Source of the DNA: Anaerolineae bacterium
Lineage (GTDB): Bacteria; Chloroflexota; Anaerolineae; J102
Length of the DNA stretch: 62,922 nt
Assembly: GCA_026991225.1 (NCBI GenBank)
Contig: JALXCB010000080.1
Coordinates: 1-62,922, forward strand
Reading direction: 5' to 3'
Under the pieces are notes generated by a model, which did not search any database, had not been told where the DNA came from, and was given only the letters and a program-made list of their open reading frames with translations. This document shows positions 25,785 to 37,617 of this stretch, piece by piece (position 1 is the stretch's first letter; the number at the start of each line of letters is the position of its first letter). The translations under genes and the position numbers were made by a program.

Positions 25785-25868
25785 AAGGTCAATGACTAAA
25801 GATTAAGAAAATCAGGAGTTTTTCTTGCTGAACAGATTAATCTTTGGTCTTCAATCTTTCGGCTCTTT
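25785..25868. repeat. TAAAGATTAA word hairpin between atpB and atpE
   Basis: ATGACTAAAGATTAAG on one arm and GATTAATCTTTGGTCTTC on the other, with an unrelated loop. It would fold in the polycistronic mRNA. Confidence 0.7.
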
Positions 25869-25878
25869 TTATCATTGA

Positions 25879-26157
<279 letters not shown>

Positions 26158-26208
26158 GACCGCGGATGAGCTATCGCTTTCGCCTTCACAGCACAAGGAG
26201 GTTGATGT

Positions 26209-26700
26209 ATGGCGGCTTTAGGCCTGAATCTTAATTATCTGATATCGTATATCGTCAATTTCTTCCTGCTCTACTTCCTGCTGAAGAAGTTCGTCTTCCC
26301 GGCGGTCTCGCAGATGCTGGAAGACCGCAAGAAGCGGATTGCGGAAGGATTGGCGGCCGCGGATGTGGCCCGTCGCGAGGCGGAAGAGGAGCGCAAGAAG
26401 CTGATGGCGCAGCTCGAAGCGGAGCGGGCCGAGGCCCAGAAGCGCGTCGCCGCGGCGTCGGCGCAGGCCGAGAAGGTGCGGGAGGAGATCCTGGCCCAGG
26501 CCCGTCGCGAGGCCGAGGAGATCAAGACCCGCGCCATCGAGGAAGCCGAGGCCGAGAAGCAGCGCATCCTGGCCGAAGCGCACAAGCAGATCGCGGAGCT
26601 GGCGCTGCTGGCCGCGGAACGCGTCGTGCGGGAAGGGCTGGATGAAACCGTCCAGCACAAGATCATCGAAGACTTCCTGTCTCAAGTGAGCCTGAACTGA
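26209..26700 (+). CDS. atpF: F-type ATP synthase subunit b
   Basis: A 163-residue peripheral stalk subunit with one N-terminal membrane helix (LNYLISYIVNFFLLYFLLKKFVFP) and a long Ala/Glu/Arg-rich coiled coil from about residue 40 to 145. A strong ribosome binding site AAGGAGG lies before the ATG. Confidence 0.95.
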   Translation: MAALGLNLNYLISYIVNFFLLYFLLKKFVFPAVSQMLEDRKKRIAEGLAAADVARREAEEERKKLMAQLEAERAEAQKRVAAASAQAEKVREEILAQARREAEEIKTRAIEEAEAEKQRILAEAHKQIAELALLAAERVVREGLDETVQHKIIEDFLSQVSLN

Positions 26701-26702
26701 TC

Positions 26703-27224
26703 ATGGAACGAACGCCCGAAGCGTACACCCGAAGCATCCTGGCCATCGCCCTGGAACCCTGGCTGGATGGCCTGACCGCGGTCAAAACCGCGTATGAGAC
26801 CGACGCCAAGCTTCGGGGCAAGCTGGATAATCCCACCATCGAGATCAAGGACAAGCTGGCGCTTCTGGAAGGCGTGCTGCCCGAAGGCTCACCCCCGGAG
26901 CTGCGCAAGTTCCTGGGCGTGCTGCTCACCCATAACGACTTCGGGCTCATCGATGAGATCGTCGAGGCGTTGAGTCGGACGTTGGTGGAGGAAGCCGCAG
27001 GCCCGCAGAAAGCGGTTATCACCACCGCGGTCGAACTCACCGACGAGGAACGCGAGAAGCTCGAAAAGCGCCTCATGGAACGCTTCGGCGCCAATATCGA
27101 GTTCACCTACCAGGTGGACCCGGACATCCTGGGCGGCGTCATCGTTCAGGTCGGCGACAAGCTCATCGATGACAGCGTCCGCGGGCGGTTGCAAGCCCTG
27201 CGCCAGAAGCTCGGCGTGTCGTGA
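26703..27224 (+). CDS. atpH: F-type ATP synthase subunit delta
   Basis: A 173-residue stalk subunit linking b to the alpha3beta3 head. It has the usual helical N-terminal domain and the conserved C-terminal part EREKLEKRLMERFGANIEFTYQVDPDILGGVIVQVGDKLIDDSVRGRLQALR. It starts two bases after the atpF stop. Confidence 0.94.
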   Translation: MERTPEAYTRSILAIALEPWLDGLTAVKTAYETDAKLRGKLDNPTIEIKDKLALLEGVLPEGSPPELRKFLGVLLTHNDFGLIDEIVEALSRTLVEEAAGPQKAVITTAVELTDEEREKLEKRLMERFGANIEFTYQVDPDILGGVIVQVGDKLIDDSVRGRLQALRQKLGVS

Positions 27225-27227
27225 TCG

Positions 27228-27298
27228 TGAATCGTAAAACGTGAACCGTGAGGATGCTCGCGTCATGTTTCACGTATCACGTTTCACGGCTGGCCCTG
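27228..27298. repeat. CGTGAA word hairpin between atpH and atpA
   Basis: ATCGTAAAACGTGAACCGTG pairs with CACGTATCACGTTTCACGG. This is the hairpin core of family C without its flanking blocks. Confidence 0.7.
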
Positions 27299-27364
27299 GC
27301 AAATGACTTTTTCGAGTGAGAAAGCTGGGGGCCAGCATCCCATTTCAATTGAGGAAAGAAACCT

Positions 27365-28870
27365 ATGGCAGTCGGATTCGACGATTACACCCGACAGTTA
27401 AAAGAACAAATCCTGGAGTTCGAGGCTCCGCCCAGCGTGGTGGATGTGGGAACCGTGGTCGAGGTGGGCGATGGCATCGCCCGCATCCACGGTTTGCAGA
27501 ACGCCATGGCCAGCGAAATTCTCGAATTCTCCACAGGCACCCTGGGCATCGCCCTGAACCTGGATGAGGATTCGGTGGGCGCCATCATCATGGGCGACTA
27601 CTCCGGCATCCAGGAAGGGGATATCGTGCGCAGCACGGGGCGCATCGCATCCGTGCCTGTGGGCGACGCGCTCATCGGTCGCGTTGTCAACGCCCTGGGC
27701 CAGCCTATCGATGGCAAAGGCCCCATCGAGACCGATAAGTTCCGGCCGGTGGAGCGCATCGCGCCCGGCGTCGTCTATCGCAAGAGCGTGGACACCCCGG
27801 TGCAGACGGGCATCAAGGCCATCGACGCCATGATCCCCATCGGTCGCGGCCAGCGCGAGCTCATCATCGGCGACCGTCAGACCGGCAAGACCGCCATCGC
27901 CATCGACACCATCATCAACCAGAAGGGCCAGGACCTGATCTGCATCTATGTGGCCATCGGCCAGAAGCGGTCCAGCGTGGCCCAGGTGGTGGCGACGCTG
28001 GAGAAGTACGGGGCCATGGACCACACCATCATCGTGGCGGCCACCGCGTCCGAGCCCGCGGCCTTGCAATATCTCGCCCCCTATGCGGGCGCAGCCATGG
28101 GCGAGGAGTTCATGGAGCAGGGCAAGGACGCCCTCATCGTCTACGACGATCTGAGCAAGCACGCCTGGGCTTATCGCCAGGTCTCCCTGCTGCTGCGCCG
28201 CCCTCCTGGCCGTGAGGCTTACCCCGGCGACGTCTTCTACCTGCACAGCCGTCTGCTGGAACGCGCGGCCAAGCTGGCTCCGGAATATGGCGGCGGCTCC
28301 CTCACCGCCCTGCCCATCATCGAAACCCAGGCCGGCGACGTGTCCGCCTACATCCCCACCAACGTCATCTCCATCACCGACGGGCAGATCTACCTGGAGG
28401 CCGACCTCTTCTACGCGGGCATCCGCCCCGCCCTGAACGTGGGCCTCTCCGTCTCCCGCGTGGGCTCCGCAGCCCAAACCAAGGCCATGAAGCAGGTGGC
28501 GGGCAAGATGAAGCTGGAGCTGGCCCAGGGCCGCGAGCTGGCCGCATTCGCCCAGTTCGGCTCCGACCTGGACCCGGCCACCCAGCGCCAATTGGACCGC
28601 TTCCAGCGCCTGACCCAGCTCCTCAAGCAGCCTCAGTACCAGCCCCTTTCCCTGGCCCGAGAGGTCATGGTCATCTACGCGGGCACCCACGGCTACATCG
28701 ACCACATCGACATCGAACGCATCCCCGAATGGGAGCAGCAGTTCTATCAGTTCATGGATGCGAACTATCCCGATGTGGGCAACGCCATCGAGCGGGAGAA
28801 GAAGCTCACGCCCGAGATCGAAGAAAGCCTGAAACACGCCATTGAGGAATTCAACAAGCAGTTTGTCTAA
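27365..28870 (+). CDS. atpA: F-type ATP synthase subunit alpha
   Basis: A 501-residue non-catalytic nucleotide-binding subunit with GDRQTGKT (P-loop), the alpha signature [17 protein letters not shown] (here [17 protein letters not shown]) and full length. Preceded by GAGGAAAG. Confidence 0.98.
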   Translation: MAVGFDDYTRQLKEQILEFEAPPSVVDVGTVVEVGDGIARIHGLQNAMASEILEFSTGTLGIALNLDEDSVGAIIMGDYSGIQEGDIVRSTGRIASVPVGDALIGRVVNALGQPIDGKGPIETDKFRPVERIAPGVVYRKSVDTPVQTGIKAIDAMIPIGRGQRELIIGDRQTGKTAIAIDTIINQKGQDLICIYVAIGQKRSSVAQVVATLEKYGAMDHTIIVAATASEPAALQYLAPYAGAAMGEEFMEQGKDALIVYDDLSKHAWAYRQVSLLLRRPPGREAYPGDVFYLHSRLLERAAKLAPEYGGGSLTALPIIETQAGDVSAYIPTNVISITDGQIYLEADLFYAGIRPALNVGLSVSRVGSAAQTKAMKQVAGKMKLELAQGRELAAFAQFGSDLDPATQRQLDRFQRLTQLLKQPQYQPLSLAREVMVIYAGTHGYIDHIDIERIPEWEQQFYQFMDANYPDVGNAIEREKKLTPEIEESLKHAIEEFNKQFV

Positions 28871-28945
28871 AGATTAAAGACTAAAGATTAAAAAGACGGC
28901 GAGTTTGAGCGCGGCAACTTAATCTTTAGTCATTAGTCTTTTTCC
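28868..28945. repeat. TAAAGATTAA word hairpin between atpA and atpG
   Basis: TAAAGATTAAAGACTAAAG starts on the atpA stop codon; the inverse arm AATCTTTAGTCATTAGTC ends 15 bases before the atpG start. Confidence 0.72.
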
Positions 28946-28959
28946 CTAAGGAGTCTCCA

Positions 28960-29868
28960 TTGGCTACCACACGTGAGATCAAGCGACGCATCCGCAGCGT
29001 CAAAAATATCGCCCAGGTGACCAAGGCCATGGAGGCGGTGTCCGCCTCGAAGATGCGGCGCGCGCAGGAGCAGGTGCAGGCCACCCGGCCTTACGCCACC
29101 AAAGCCCAGGAGGTGCTGGCCTTTCTGGCCCGCATCCGCCCCGCCTACGCCTCCTCCCAGCCCCTGCTTCAGCAGCGGGAGGAGCGCAGCATCGGCATGT
29201 TGCTCATTACCGCGGACCGCGGCCTGGCGGGCGGCCTGAATCACAACATGATCATGCACGCCGCCCGGCAGATCACCGCCTGGCAGGATGAAGGCAAGTC
29301 GGTGGAGCTGGTGACCGTGGGCAAGAAGGGCCGCGACTGGATGCGCAAATATGGCCCGCCCATCCGCGCGGAGTTCGTGGGTATCGGCGACCGACCCGCC
29401 AGCCAACATCTCCAGGCCAAGTTTCGCAGCAAGGCCACGACCGAAGTCGGGCCTATCGCCCGCATCCTCATGGATGATTTCGCCGCGGAGCGGTATGACG
29501 CGGTCTATGTGGCCTACACCAAATTCATCAACACGGTGAAGCAGGAGCCGGTGGTGGAGAAAATCCTGCCCATCGTGCCCGATGAGACCGCGCCCGCCGA
29601 CATGGCCATTGATTACATCTTCGAACCCGACGCCGAAACGGTGTTGAGCCAGATCTTGCAAAGCCTGCTGGAGATCGAAATCCTCCAGGCGCTTTTCGAG
29701 GCCATCGCCAGCGAGCATTCCGCCCGCATGGTAGCCATGCGCAACGCCACCGACGCCGCGGAGGAGCTCATCAGCGATCTCACGCTTACCTACAACAAAG
29801 CCCGACAGCATTCCATCACCATGGCCTTGCTCGATATCGCAGGCGCGGTGACGGCGTTGGAGAAATAA
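28960..29868 (+). CDS. atpG: F-type ATP synthase subunit gamma
   Basis: A 302-residue central stalk. The N-terminal helix REIKRRIRSVKNIAQVTKAMEAVSASKMRRAQ and the C-terminal ASEHSARMVAMRNATDAAEELISDLTLTYNKARQ are the conserved coiled-coil halves. The start is TTG at 28960, fixed by AAGGAG before it. Confidence 0.97.
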   Translation: MATTREIKRRIRSVKNIAQVTKAMEAVSASKMRRAQEQVQATRPYATKAQEVLAFLARIRPAYASSQPLLQQREERSIGMLLITADRGLAGGLNHNMIMHAARQITAWQDEGKSVELVTVGKKGRDWMRKYGPPIRAEFVGIGDRPASQHLQAKFRSKATTEVGPIARILMDDFAAERYDAVYVAYTKFINTVKQEPVVEKILPIVPDETAPADMAIDYIFEPDAETVLSQILQSLLEIEILQALFEAIASEHSARMVAMRNATDAAEELISDLTLTYNKARQHSITMALLDIAGAVTALEK

Positions 29869-29931
29869 TTTGGGCTAAATATAGCCATTCTCCCTGACAT
29901 TGACCTGAAACGAAGTTTCATTCCCAAGCAC

Positions 29932-31439
<1,508 letters not shown>

Positions 31440-31483
31440 CGCCAGCCGCCTGATCCCTCGCCGCTTCATGGTCATTCAAACTT

Positions 31484-31567
31484 CTCAAGATGAATGATTA
31501 AAGATTGAGCATCTCACCCTGGCATAGCGGATGCGTTCCTTTAATCTTCGATCTTTAATCCTTTAAT
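31484..31567. repeat. TAAAGATTGA word hairpin between atpD and atpC
   Basis: AAGATGAATGATTAAAGATTG against TTTAATCTTCGATCTTTAATC. The second arm ends nine bases before the atpC ATG, which has no recognisable ribosome binding site. Confidence 0.72.
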
Positions 31568-31575
31568 TTCGACCC

Positions 31576-32055
31576 ATGGCAAAAACCCACTTCTCCCTCA
31601 TCGCCCAGGACCGCATCGTCTACGAAGATGATGTGGACATGGTCATCCTGCCCGGCTCGTCTGGCGTCTTTGCGGCGCTGTCCAAACACGCGCCCCTGAT
31701 GGCGACGCTGCAGCCGGGCGAAATTCTCGTGCGCAAGGAAGGCGAGGAAGACCGCTATTTCGCGGTGGGCGGCGGCTTCGCCGAAGTGCGTCCCGACGAG
31801 GTCATCGTCCTGGCCCGCTCGGCGGAATCCGCCGAGGAAATCGACATCCAGCGGGCGGAAGAAGCCATGCGCCGGGCCCAGGAATATCTGGCCAGCCCCG
31901 AAAAGGATCGGGACCTGGAACGCCGTCTGGCCATGGAAGCCGCGTTGCGCCGCTCCCTGGCCCGCATGAAGGTGGCCCGCAAGCGAGCGGATGTACGCGC
32001 TCGCGGGGTCGAACGCGGTCCGCTCCCTCCCCAACGGGAAGAAGAGCGGGAATAG
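31576..32055 (+). CDS. atpC: F-type ATP synthase subunit epsilon
   Basis: A 159-residue rotor subunit: an N-terminal beta barrel (FSLIAQDRIVYEDDVDMVILPGSSGVFAALSKHAPLMATLQPGEI) and a helical C-terminal part (AEEAMRRAQEYL onwards). It is longer than the usual 130-140 residues through a charged tail (KRADVRARGVERG). It has no visible ribosome binding site. It ends the operon and is followed by a terminator. Confidence 0.94.
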   Translation: MAKTHFSLIAQDRIVYEDDVDMVILPGSSGVFAALSKHAPLMATLQPGEILVRKEGEEDRYFAVGGGFAEVRPDEVIVLARSAESAEEIDIQRAEEAMRRAQEYLASPEKDRDLERRLAMEAALRRSLARMKVARKRADVRARGVERGPLPPQREEERE

Positions 32056-32100
32056 ACAACCTTCCCCAAACGGCTCATCCTTCTGAATTTCATCCCATCC

Positions 32101-32131
32101 GCCGGGCGTTTCCCCTAACGTCCGGCTTTTT
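32101..32131 (+). terminator. Terminator of the ATP synthase operon
   Basis: GCCGGGCGTT pairs with AACGTCCGGC (one mismatch), followed by TTTTT, 45 bases after atpC. Confidence 0.8.
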
Positions 32132-32145
32132 CATGGGAATGGGGA

Positions 32146-32175
32146 TTGTTGATCCTTCCCGTTCTGCACTATAAT
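32146..32175 (+). promoter_or_regulatory. Promoter of mreB
   Basis: TTGTTG (32146-32151), 18-base spacer, TATAAT (32170-32175). A repeat lies between it and mreB. Confidence 0.55.
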
Positions 32176-32194
32176 CCGTTCGTAAATAACGTTG

Positions 32195-32335
32195 CGTTCG
32201 TCTGCAAGAACAATTCGAAGTCCATTTGGGCGAGTCGGCAACGGACGTAATGCGTAATGCGTAATTCGTGACGACCTTACGCATCACGCATTACGCATTA
32301 CGTGACCGGCTTCCCACGCCAGATCGGCTGGCATA
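32195..32335 (+). repeat. Composite intergenic repeat C, copy 5
   Basis: ATTTGGGCGAGTCGGCAACGG, hairpin of CGTAATGCGTAATGCG with CGCATTACGCATTACG, tail GGCTTCCCACGCC. It forms part of the mreB 5' leader. Confidence 0.75.
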
Positions 32336-32363
32336 TTTCATCTTTCATTCGAGGCTTTATTGT

Positions 32364-33368
32364 ATGTTCGAAAAACAAATCGGCATTGATCTAGGCACAG
32401 TCAACGTCCTGGTCTACGTGGTGGGCAAGGGCGTGATGTTGCAGGAACCCAGCGTGGTCGCCATCTCCACGCGGGACAATAAGATCGTGGCGGTGGGCAG
32501 CGACGCCGCCGATATGATCGGTCGCGTGCCAGAAAGCATTCGCGTCTTCCGGCCCGTGCGCGATGGCGTCATCGCCGACTATTTCGTCACCACGGCCATG
32601 CTGCGTCACTTCATCCGCAAAGTCGTGGGCCGCAACCCCCTTTTCCGCCCTCAGGTGATGATGAGCTCTCCCAAGGGCATCACCAGCGTGGAACGCCGCG
32701 CGGTGTACGACGCGGCCATCAGCGCCGGAGCCAAGGAAGCCTACCTTATCCCCGAGCCCCTGGCCGCAGCGTATGGCGTGGGCCTGCCCATCCACACCCC
32801 CACCGGGAACATGGTGGTGGATATCGGCGGCGGCACCACCGAAGCCGCGGTCGTCTCCATGAATGATATCGTCGTGTGGAGCAGCATCCGCGTGGGCGGC
32901 AACCGCATCGACCAGGCCATCATCAACTACATTCGCAAGAAATACAACCTGATCATCGGCGACCAGACCGCCGAGCAGTTGAAGATACAGATCGGCTCCG
33001 CCTTGCCTCTGGAAGATGAACTCACCCTGGAAGTGCGCGGGCGCAATCAGGTCTCCGGCCTGCCCAAGACCATCACCGTCACCTCGGAGGAGGTCATGGA
33101 GGCCATGACCGAGCCCCTGCGCCAGATCGTGAACACGGTCAAGCAGACGTTGGAGAAAACCCCGCCCGAACTGGCTTCTGATATCATCGACCGGGGCATC
33201 GTGCTCACCGGCGGCACGGCTCAACTCCACAATATCGACAATCTTCTCACTCGCGAAACGGGCGTGCCCTGCTATGTGGGCGACAATCCCGTGGCGGCCG
33301 TCGTCATTGGCGCAGGCAAAGCCATCGAAAACCTGGATATCATGCGCCGTTTCCTGCCGGAAGTCTAG
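32364..33368 (+). CDS. mreB: Rod shape-determining protein MreB
   Basis: A 334-residue actin-like ATPase that organises cell-wall growth. Seen are the phosphate-1 motif [14 protein letters not shown] (6-19), phosphate-2 [15 protein letters not shown] (about 152-166) and the adenosine motif [15 protein letters not shown], all at family spacing. No mreC or mreD follows, so it stands alone. The start ATG 32364 has GAGG nine bases upstream; the in-frame extension would be repeat DNA. Confidence 0.95.
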   Translation: MFEKQIGIDLGTVNVLVYVVGKGVMLQEPSVVAISTRDNKIVAVGSDAADMIGRVPESIRVFRPVRDGVIADYFVTTAMLRHFIRKVVGRNPLFRPQVMMSSPKGITSVERRAVYDAAISAGAKEAYLIPEPLAAAYGVGLPIHTPTGNMVVDIGGGTTEAAVVSMNDIVVWSSIRVGGNRIDQAIINYIRKKYNLIIGDQTAEQLKIQIGSALPLEDELTLEVRGRNQVSGLPKTITVTSEEVMEAMTEPLRQIVNTVKQTLEKTPPELASDIIDRGIVLTGGTAQLHNIDNLLTRETGVPCYVGDNPVAAVVIGAGKAIENLDIMRRFLPEV

Positions 33369-33524
33369 CGCGTTCGAAGACCATGCGCGCGCAGGTTTCG
33401 CCTTCAGATCGATGACCAGATGACCTGTTTCACCCATGCTGGCGACGGCGGCCCCTCACGAAACGATGGATTTTTCTGACAACAACGCACTTTGTCTCCA
33501 AATTGGAATGCACTCCACCCGTGC

Positions 33525-33738
33525 GGGTGCGTTTCAATTTGGGGGCAAAAAATCATCGTCGATTCGTCGCCAAGCACTGGCCGAGTAAACTCGAGCTTTT
33601 TGGGCGCTTCGCGCCAGTGGTCGACCTTCGTCGACCTGTTGCATACGGTGAAAATGGACGGCCTCCGCCGTCCACTGGCCGCAGGCCTGAAGCGCCCGAC
33701 TTGAGTCGGCTAGTGCGCCCCATTTTTGAAACGCACCC
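33525..33738. mobile_element. GGGTGCGT-ended MITE, 214 bp, 9-bp duplication CACCCGTGC
   Basis: CACCCGTGC at 33516-33524 and 33739-33747. Terminal inverted repeats are perfect for 13 bases (GGGTGCGTTTCAA). The interior has a chain of small palindromes: GGTCGAC-CTTC-GTCGACC, GGACGGC-CTCC-GCCGTCC, GGCC-GCA-GGCC, CGAC-TTGA-GTCG. It is the complete counterpart of the copy at 1-127. Confidence 0.9.
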
Positions 33739-33754
33739 CACCCGTGCCGCCTGC

Positions 33755-33784
33755 TTGGTTGTGGCGCGGCCTTTGTGCTAAAAT
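33755..33784 (+). promoter_or_regulatory. Promoter of metG
   Basis: TTGGTT (33755-33760), 18-base spacer, TAAAAT (33779-33784), giving a leader of about 220 bases. Confidence 0.5.
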
Positions 33785-33790
33785 GCGCAT

Positions 33791-34009
33791 GTCATCATCC
33801 CCTGCAATATCCTGACATCATGCACACGCCATTCATTTTGCTCGTTGGCAAATCGGGCCTGGTTCATGGCCGGTGGGGTTCGGCGGCGAAGGGCGCGATG
33901 GGGGGCTTCCCCCAAAACGCCTGATCTCCTCCGAACCTGTTGACTCGTGCGAAGCGCGATCGTTCCGCCGTCATACCTTGTCCCGATCTTCGTCCAAGGA
34001 GCTTTTCTT
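33791..34009 (+). other. Long unassigned 5' leader of metG
   Basis: About 220 bases without a gene, ending in a good ribosome binding site (AAGGAG). An ATG near its start opens an eight-codon frame (MSSSPAIS). I see no T-box core sequence and no SAM-riboswitch pattern that I can defend. GGGGGGCTTCCCCC and GCGAAGCGC are possible small hairpins. Confidence 0.35.
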
Positions 34010-35788
34010 ATGCCCAAAAACACTCCCCGTTACCTCGTTTGCGTCGCCTGGCCCTACGCCAGCGGCGATCGGCATCTCGGCCACGTGGCCGGAGCCTATC
34101 TCCCTCCCGACATCTTCGCCCGCTACCAGCGTCTGCGCGGCCACGACGTCCTCATGGTCTCCGGCTCCGACACCCACGGCACGCCGGTGATGCTGCGCGC
34201 CCAGGAGGAGGGTGTCACGCCGCAGGAGATCGTGGCCCGCTACCACGGGCGGTTTGTGGAATCCTTCCGGCAGTTAGGATTGAGCTTCGACCTCTTCACC
34301 CACACCGACACCCAAAACCATTGGGACACGACCCACGAACTCTTCCTCAACCATCTCAACAACGGCTATATCTACAAAGACAAACAGCTCCAGCCCTACT
34401 GCCTTATCGATCAGCAATTCCTGGCCGACCGCTATATCGAGGGGACATGTCCCATCTGCGGCTATCCCCACGCCCGCGGCGATCAGTGCGATAACTGCGG
34501 CAACACGCTGGATCCCATCGAACTGATCCACCCCCACTGCAAGATCTGCGGCCAGAGCGAGATCGAATTTCGCGAGACCGAGCACTTCTTCTTCGATTTG
34601 GGCAAAGCCAGTCCTGCGTTGGCCGCATGGCTGAACGAAGACAAGGAGCACTGGCGGCCCCACGTCATCAACTACGCCCGCCAGCAGGCCGAAAGCGGCG
34701 AGCTGCGGGGGCGGGCCGTCACCCGCGATATCGATTGGGGCGTTAACGTGCCCGTGCCGGGCTATGAGGATAAGGTCATCTATGTCTGGTACGATGCGGT
34801 CATCGGCTATCTCAGCGCCACCCGCGAAGCCGTCGCCCTGGATGGCGACCCCGAGGCGTGGAAGGACTGGTGGTTCGATGAGCATGTTCGGTCGTATTAC
34901 TTTATCGGCAAGGACAATATCCCCTTCCACGCCATCTTCTGGCCCGCCATGCTCATTGCAGATGGCCGCGGCATGAATTTGCCGTATGACGTCCCTGCCA
35001 ACGCCTACCTCAACATCGAGGACAAGAAGATCAGCACCAGCCGACGCTGGACGATTGATCTGCCCGACTTCCTCTCCCGCTACGATCCCGATCCCTTGCG
35101 CTACGCCCTGACCATCAACGCGCCCGAAACCCGGGACGTGAACTTCACCTGGGAGGAGTTCGTCCGCCGAAATAACGACGAGCTGGTCGCCACCTGGGGC
35201 AATCTGGTCAACCGCACATTGGGCTTTGCCTACAAGCGCTTCGACAAACAGGTTCCCCAGCCGGGTGAATTCGACGACCTGGACCGGGCGCTGCTCAAAC
35301 AGTCGGAAGAAGCTTTCGCGCGGGTGGGGGCGGAGATCGACGCCGTGCGGCTGAAGATTGCGTTGAGCAAGGCTATGGAGCTGGCCCACGCCGCCAATCG
35401 CTATCTCAACGAGAAGGCTCCCTGGACTCAGATCAAGACCGATCCCCAGGCCGCGGCCACGACCATTTACGTCACCCTCCAGGTCATCGACCGGCTCAAG
35501 ATCATCCTGCATCCCTTCCTGCCCTTCACCACCCAGCAGCTTCATCGCTTCATGGGCTACGAGGATGATCTCTTCGGCGAACTCGTCATCGAGGAGGTGG
35601 AGGACGCCCGCGGCGTGCACAAGGTCCTGCGCTACGACGGCTCGGGCGTGAAAGCCCGCTGGGAGCCTGCGACTCTGCCCCCCGGCCAGTCTCTCCAAAA
35701 GCCCCAAGTCCTCTATAAAAAACTCGACGAGTCAGTTGTCGAAGAAGAGCGAGCCCGGCTGATGGCCCGTCTCGCTCTGAGCGAGTAA
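34010..35788 (+). CDS. metG: Methionyl-tRNA synthetase
   Basis: A 592-residue class I synthetase charging tRNA-Met. The HIGH signature appears as HLGH in [16 protein letters not shown] knuckle with four Cys pairs ([17 protein letters not shown] and CKICG) is the zinc-binding connective domain. The KMSKS loop reads KISTSR, which keeps the Lys and Ser pattern. The Trp-rich anticodon-binding helical domain follows ([21 protein letters not shown]). No C-terminal dimer domain is present. It is followed by a clear terminator. Confidence 0.96.
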   Translation: MPKNTPRYLVCVAWPYASGDRHLGHVAGAYLPPDIFARYQRLRGHDVLMVSGSDTHGTPVMLRAQEEGVTPQEIVARYHGRFVESFRQLGLSFDLFTHTDTQNHWDTTHELFLNHLNNGYIYKDKQLQPYCLIDQQFLADRYIEGTCPICGYPHARGDQCDNCGNTLDPIELIHPHCKICGQSEIEFRETEHFFFDLGKASPALAAWLNEDKEHWRPHVINYARQQAESGELRGRAVTRDIDWGVNVPVPGYEDKVIYVWYDAVIGYLSATREAVALDGDPEAWKDWWFDEHVRSYYFIGKDNIPFHAIFWPAMLIADGRGMNLPYDVPANAYLNIEDKKISTSRRWTIDLPDFLSRYDPDPLRYALTINAPETRDVNFTWEEFVRRNNDELVATWGNLVNRTLGFAYKRFDKQVPQPGEFDDLDRALLKQSEEAFARVGAEIDAVRLKIALSKAMELAHAANRYLNEKAPWTQIKTDPQAAATTIYVTLQVIDRLKIILHPFLPFTTQQLHRFMGYEDDLFGELVIEEVEDARGVHKVLRYDGSGVKARWEPATLPPGQSLQKPQVLYKKLDESVVEEERARLMARLALSE

Positions 35789-35803
35789 CTTCTCCCCAGC
35801 CCC

Positions 35804-35843
35804 AACGCTGGCCATCCATCCTGGTTGGCCAGCGTTTTTCTTT
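35804..35843 (+). terminator. Intrinsic terminator of metG
   Basis: AACGCTGGCC pairs perfectly with GGCCAGCGTT, followed by TTTCTTT. Confidence 0.9.
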
Positions 35844-35902
35844 GTGAATCATAAATGGATGCGATAAAAACTGCCGTTGATCCGAAGTTTTTGCTATAAA
35901 TT

Positions 35903-36210
35903 GTAACTGCTAACGCACCCCGGTTAGTAACTGCTAAGGTATCGCCACCACTTTTTGCCACGAAGACACGAAGAAAAGCCAAGGCACGACGTATTTTTCT
36001 TGATTTTTCCTTCGTGTCTTCGAAAAACTTCGAGCCTTCGTGGCTTTTGGCGGCCTAAAGTCAAGTACGTTAGCAGTTACCCCGGTTAACAAACCACAAA
36101 GGACACAAAGGCGCCAAGAACACGAAGAAAAAATGAATAAATTTCCCTTTGTGTCTTAGTGTTCTTAGTGGTTTTTAGATAACGACCGGTGACGACCTTA
36201 GTCGTTGCTA
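35903..36210. mobile_element. IS66-type MITE (host copy), interrupted by another
   Basis: Begins GTAACTGCTAACGCACCCC, resumes after the insert as CCCGGTTAACAAACCAC, and ends CCTTAGTCGTTGC. The interior pairs AACCACAAAGGACAC words with GTGTCTTAGTGTTC words. The intact equivalents at 39072 and 40979 show the uninterrupted sequence. Confidence 0.82.
35927..36080. mobile_element. IS66-type MITE nested in the preceding one, 8-bp duplication CCCGGTTA
   Basis: Flanked by CCCGGTTA at 35919-35926 and 36081-36088. Ends GTAACTGCTAAGG and, inverted, GTAACTGCTAACG (11 identical bases). Interior arms are CACGAAGACACGAAG and CTTCGTGTCTTCG. 154 bp, no gene. Confidence 0.92.
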
Positions 36211-36280
36211 TAAATTGGCTCGCGTTCTTTGTGAATCTTCATAGATAAGCCATTTGTAAGCAATCTCTCACCACCATTTT

Positions 36281-36308
36281 TGACGCATCAACGGTTTTCC
36301 TTTACAAT
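36281..36308 (+). promoter_or_regulatory. Promoter of dctP
   Basis: TTGACG (36281-36286), 16-base spacer, TACAAT (36303-36308). Confidence 0.65.
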
Positions 36309-36388
36309 TGTCCACCATCTATCACTGCCGGATCTGCCGGCGTCGAACTTTTCTCACCCACTCATTCCCGACAGGAGGAGAATTCGAT

Positions 36389-37558
36389 ATGAAACGGAGA
36401 GAATTTCTGAAGGTCGCCACAACTGGCGCTCTGGGCGCAACCGCCCTGGCTCTGGTGGGGTGCGGCACGAAGGAGGAGGCTGCGCCAACAGAGGCCGCCG
36501 TCGCCGGAGAAAAGGAGCAGGAACTGAAGGAGGAAGTGGCCAAAGATCAGGCTCTGCCCGAGCTCAACTGGCAGATGGCGACAAGCTGGCCCGTGGCGCT
36601 GGACACCATCTACGGCGGCGCTCAGACCTTCGCCGAGCGGGTCACGGCCATGACCGGCGGCAAGTTCAAAGTCACCGCCCGCGCCGCGGGCGAGCTCGCT
36701 CCGGGCCTGGAAGTGCTGGATGTCGTTTCTCAGGGCGCGGTGCCTCTGGGGCACACCGCCTCCTACTACTATGTGGGCAAGACCAACGCGGTGGCTTTTG
36801 GCACGGCGTTGCCTTTCGGCCTGCTGGCCAGCCAGCAGAATTCCTGGCTGTACGAAGGCGGCGGGCTTGATCTCATGCAGCAACTTTACAAGGATCGCTT
36901 CAATGTCATCCAATTCCCGGCCGGGAACACGGGCGCACAGATGGGCGGCTGGTTCAACAAGGAGATCAACACGCCCGAAGACCTGAAAGGTCTGAAAATG
37001 CGCATCCCTGGCCTGGGCGGCAAAGTGATGAACAAGCTGGGCGTCACCGTGCAGGTGCTCCCCGGCGGCGAGATCTTCCAGGCCTTGCAGACCAACGCCA
37101 TCGACGCGGCCGAGTGGGTGGGCCCCTATGACGATGAGAAACTCGGCTTCCACAAGGTGGCGAAATACTACTACTATCCCGGCTGGTGGGAGCCCGGCCC
37201 CTCTCTGGAAGTTCAAGTCAATCTGGACGAGTGGAACAAGTTGCCCGAGGTCTATCAGGAGATCATCAAGACCGCGGCCTATCAGGCTAACATGACCATG
37301 CTGGCTCGCTACAACGCCAAGAACAACGAAGCCCTGCAGCGCCTGCTGGATTACGGCATCGAACTGCGTCGCTATAGTGATGAGATTTTGGCCGCTGCGG
37401 AAGCCGCCGCCAATGAACTCTACGACGAATACAAGCAGCAGGACGCGGATTTCAAAGCCATCTTCGAACAGTGGGACGCCTTCCGTCAGCGCATCTGGCA
37501 GTGGAACAGCCTCAACGAAGCCAGTTTCATGGATTACATCGCCACCAAGTTCAAGTAA
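36389..37558 (+). CDS. dctP: TRAP transporter solute-binding protein (DctP family), Tat lipoprotein
   Basis: A 389-residue binding protein. The N terminus [25 protein letters not shown] combines a twin-arginine signal with a lipobox (Cys25), so it is exported folded and lipid-anchored. The mature domain matches the DctP/TakP fold, with [40 protein letters not shown], the substrate-carboxylate Arg region [20 protein letters not shown] and [32 protein letters not shown]. The latter resembles the alpha-keto acid-binding TakP branch. Partner membrane subunits are encoded on the other strand directly downstream. Confidence 0.92.
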   Translation: MKRREFLKVATTGALGATALALVGCGTKEEAAPTEAAVAGEKEQELKEEVAKDQALPELNWQMATSWPVALDTIYGGAQTFAERVTAMTGGKFKVTARAAGELAPGLEVLDVVSQGAVPLGHTASYYYVGKTNAVAFGTALPFGLLASQQNSWLYEGGGLDLMQQLYKDRFNVIQFPAGNTGAQMGGWFNKEINTPEDLKGLKMRIPGLGGKVMNKLGVTVQVLPGGEIFQALQTNAIDAAEWVGPYDDEKLGFHKVAKYYYYPGWWEPGPSLEVQVNLDEWNKLPEVYQEIIKTAAYQANMTMLARYNAKNNEALQRLLDYGIELRRYSDEILAAAEAAANELYDEYKQQDADFKAIFEQWDAFRQRIWQWNSLNEASFMDYIATKFK

Positions 37559-37617
37559 ATTGGCGCCAAAAGACCATCGAAGTCCGCCAGACTTCAAAGG
37601 TCTCTTTCGTCGGACGC

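Noticed and set aside
33791-34009. T-box or SAM riboswitch in the metG leader
   Set aside because: No AGGGTGG-type core and no convincing SAM-riboswitch motifs on the correct strand.
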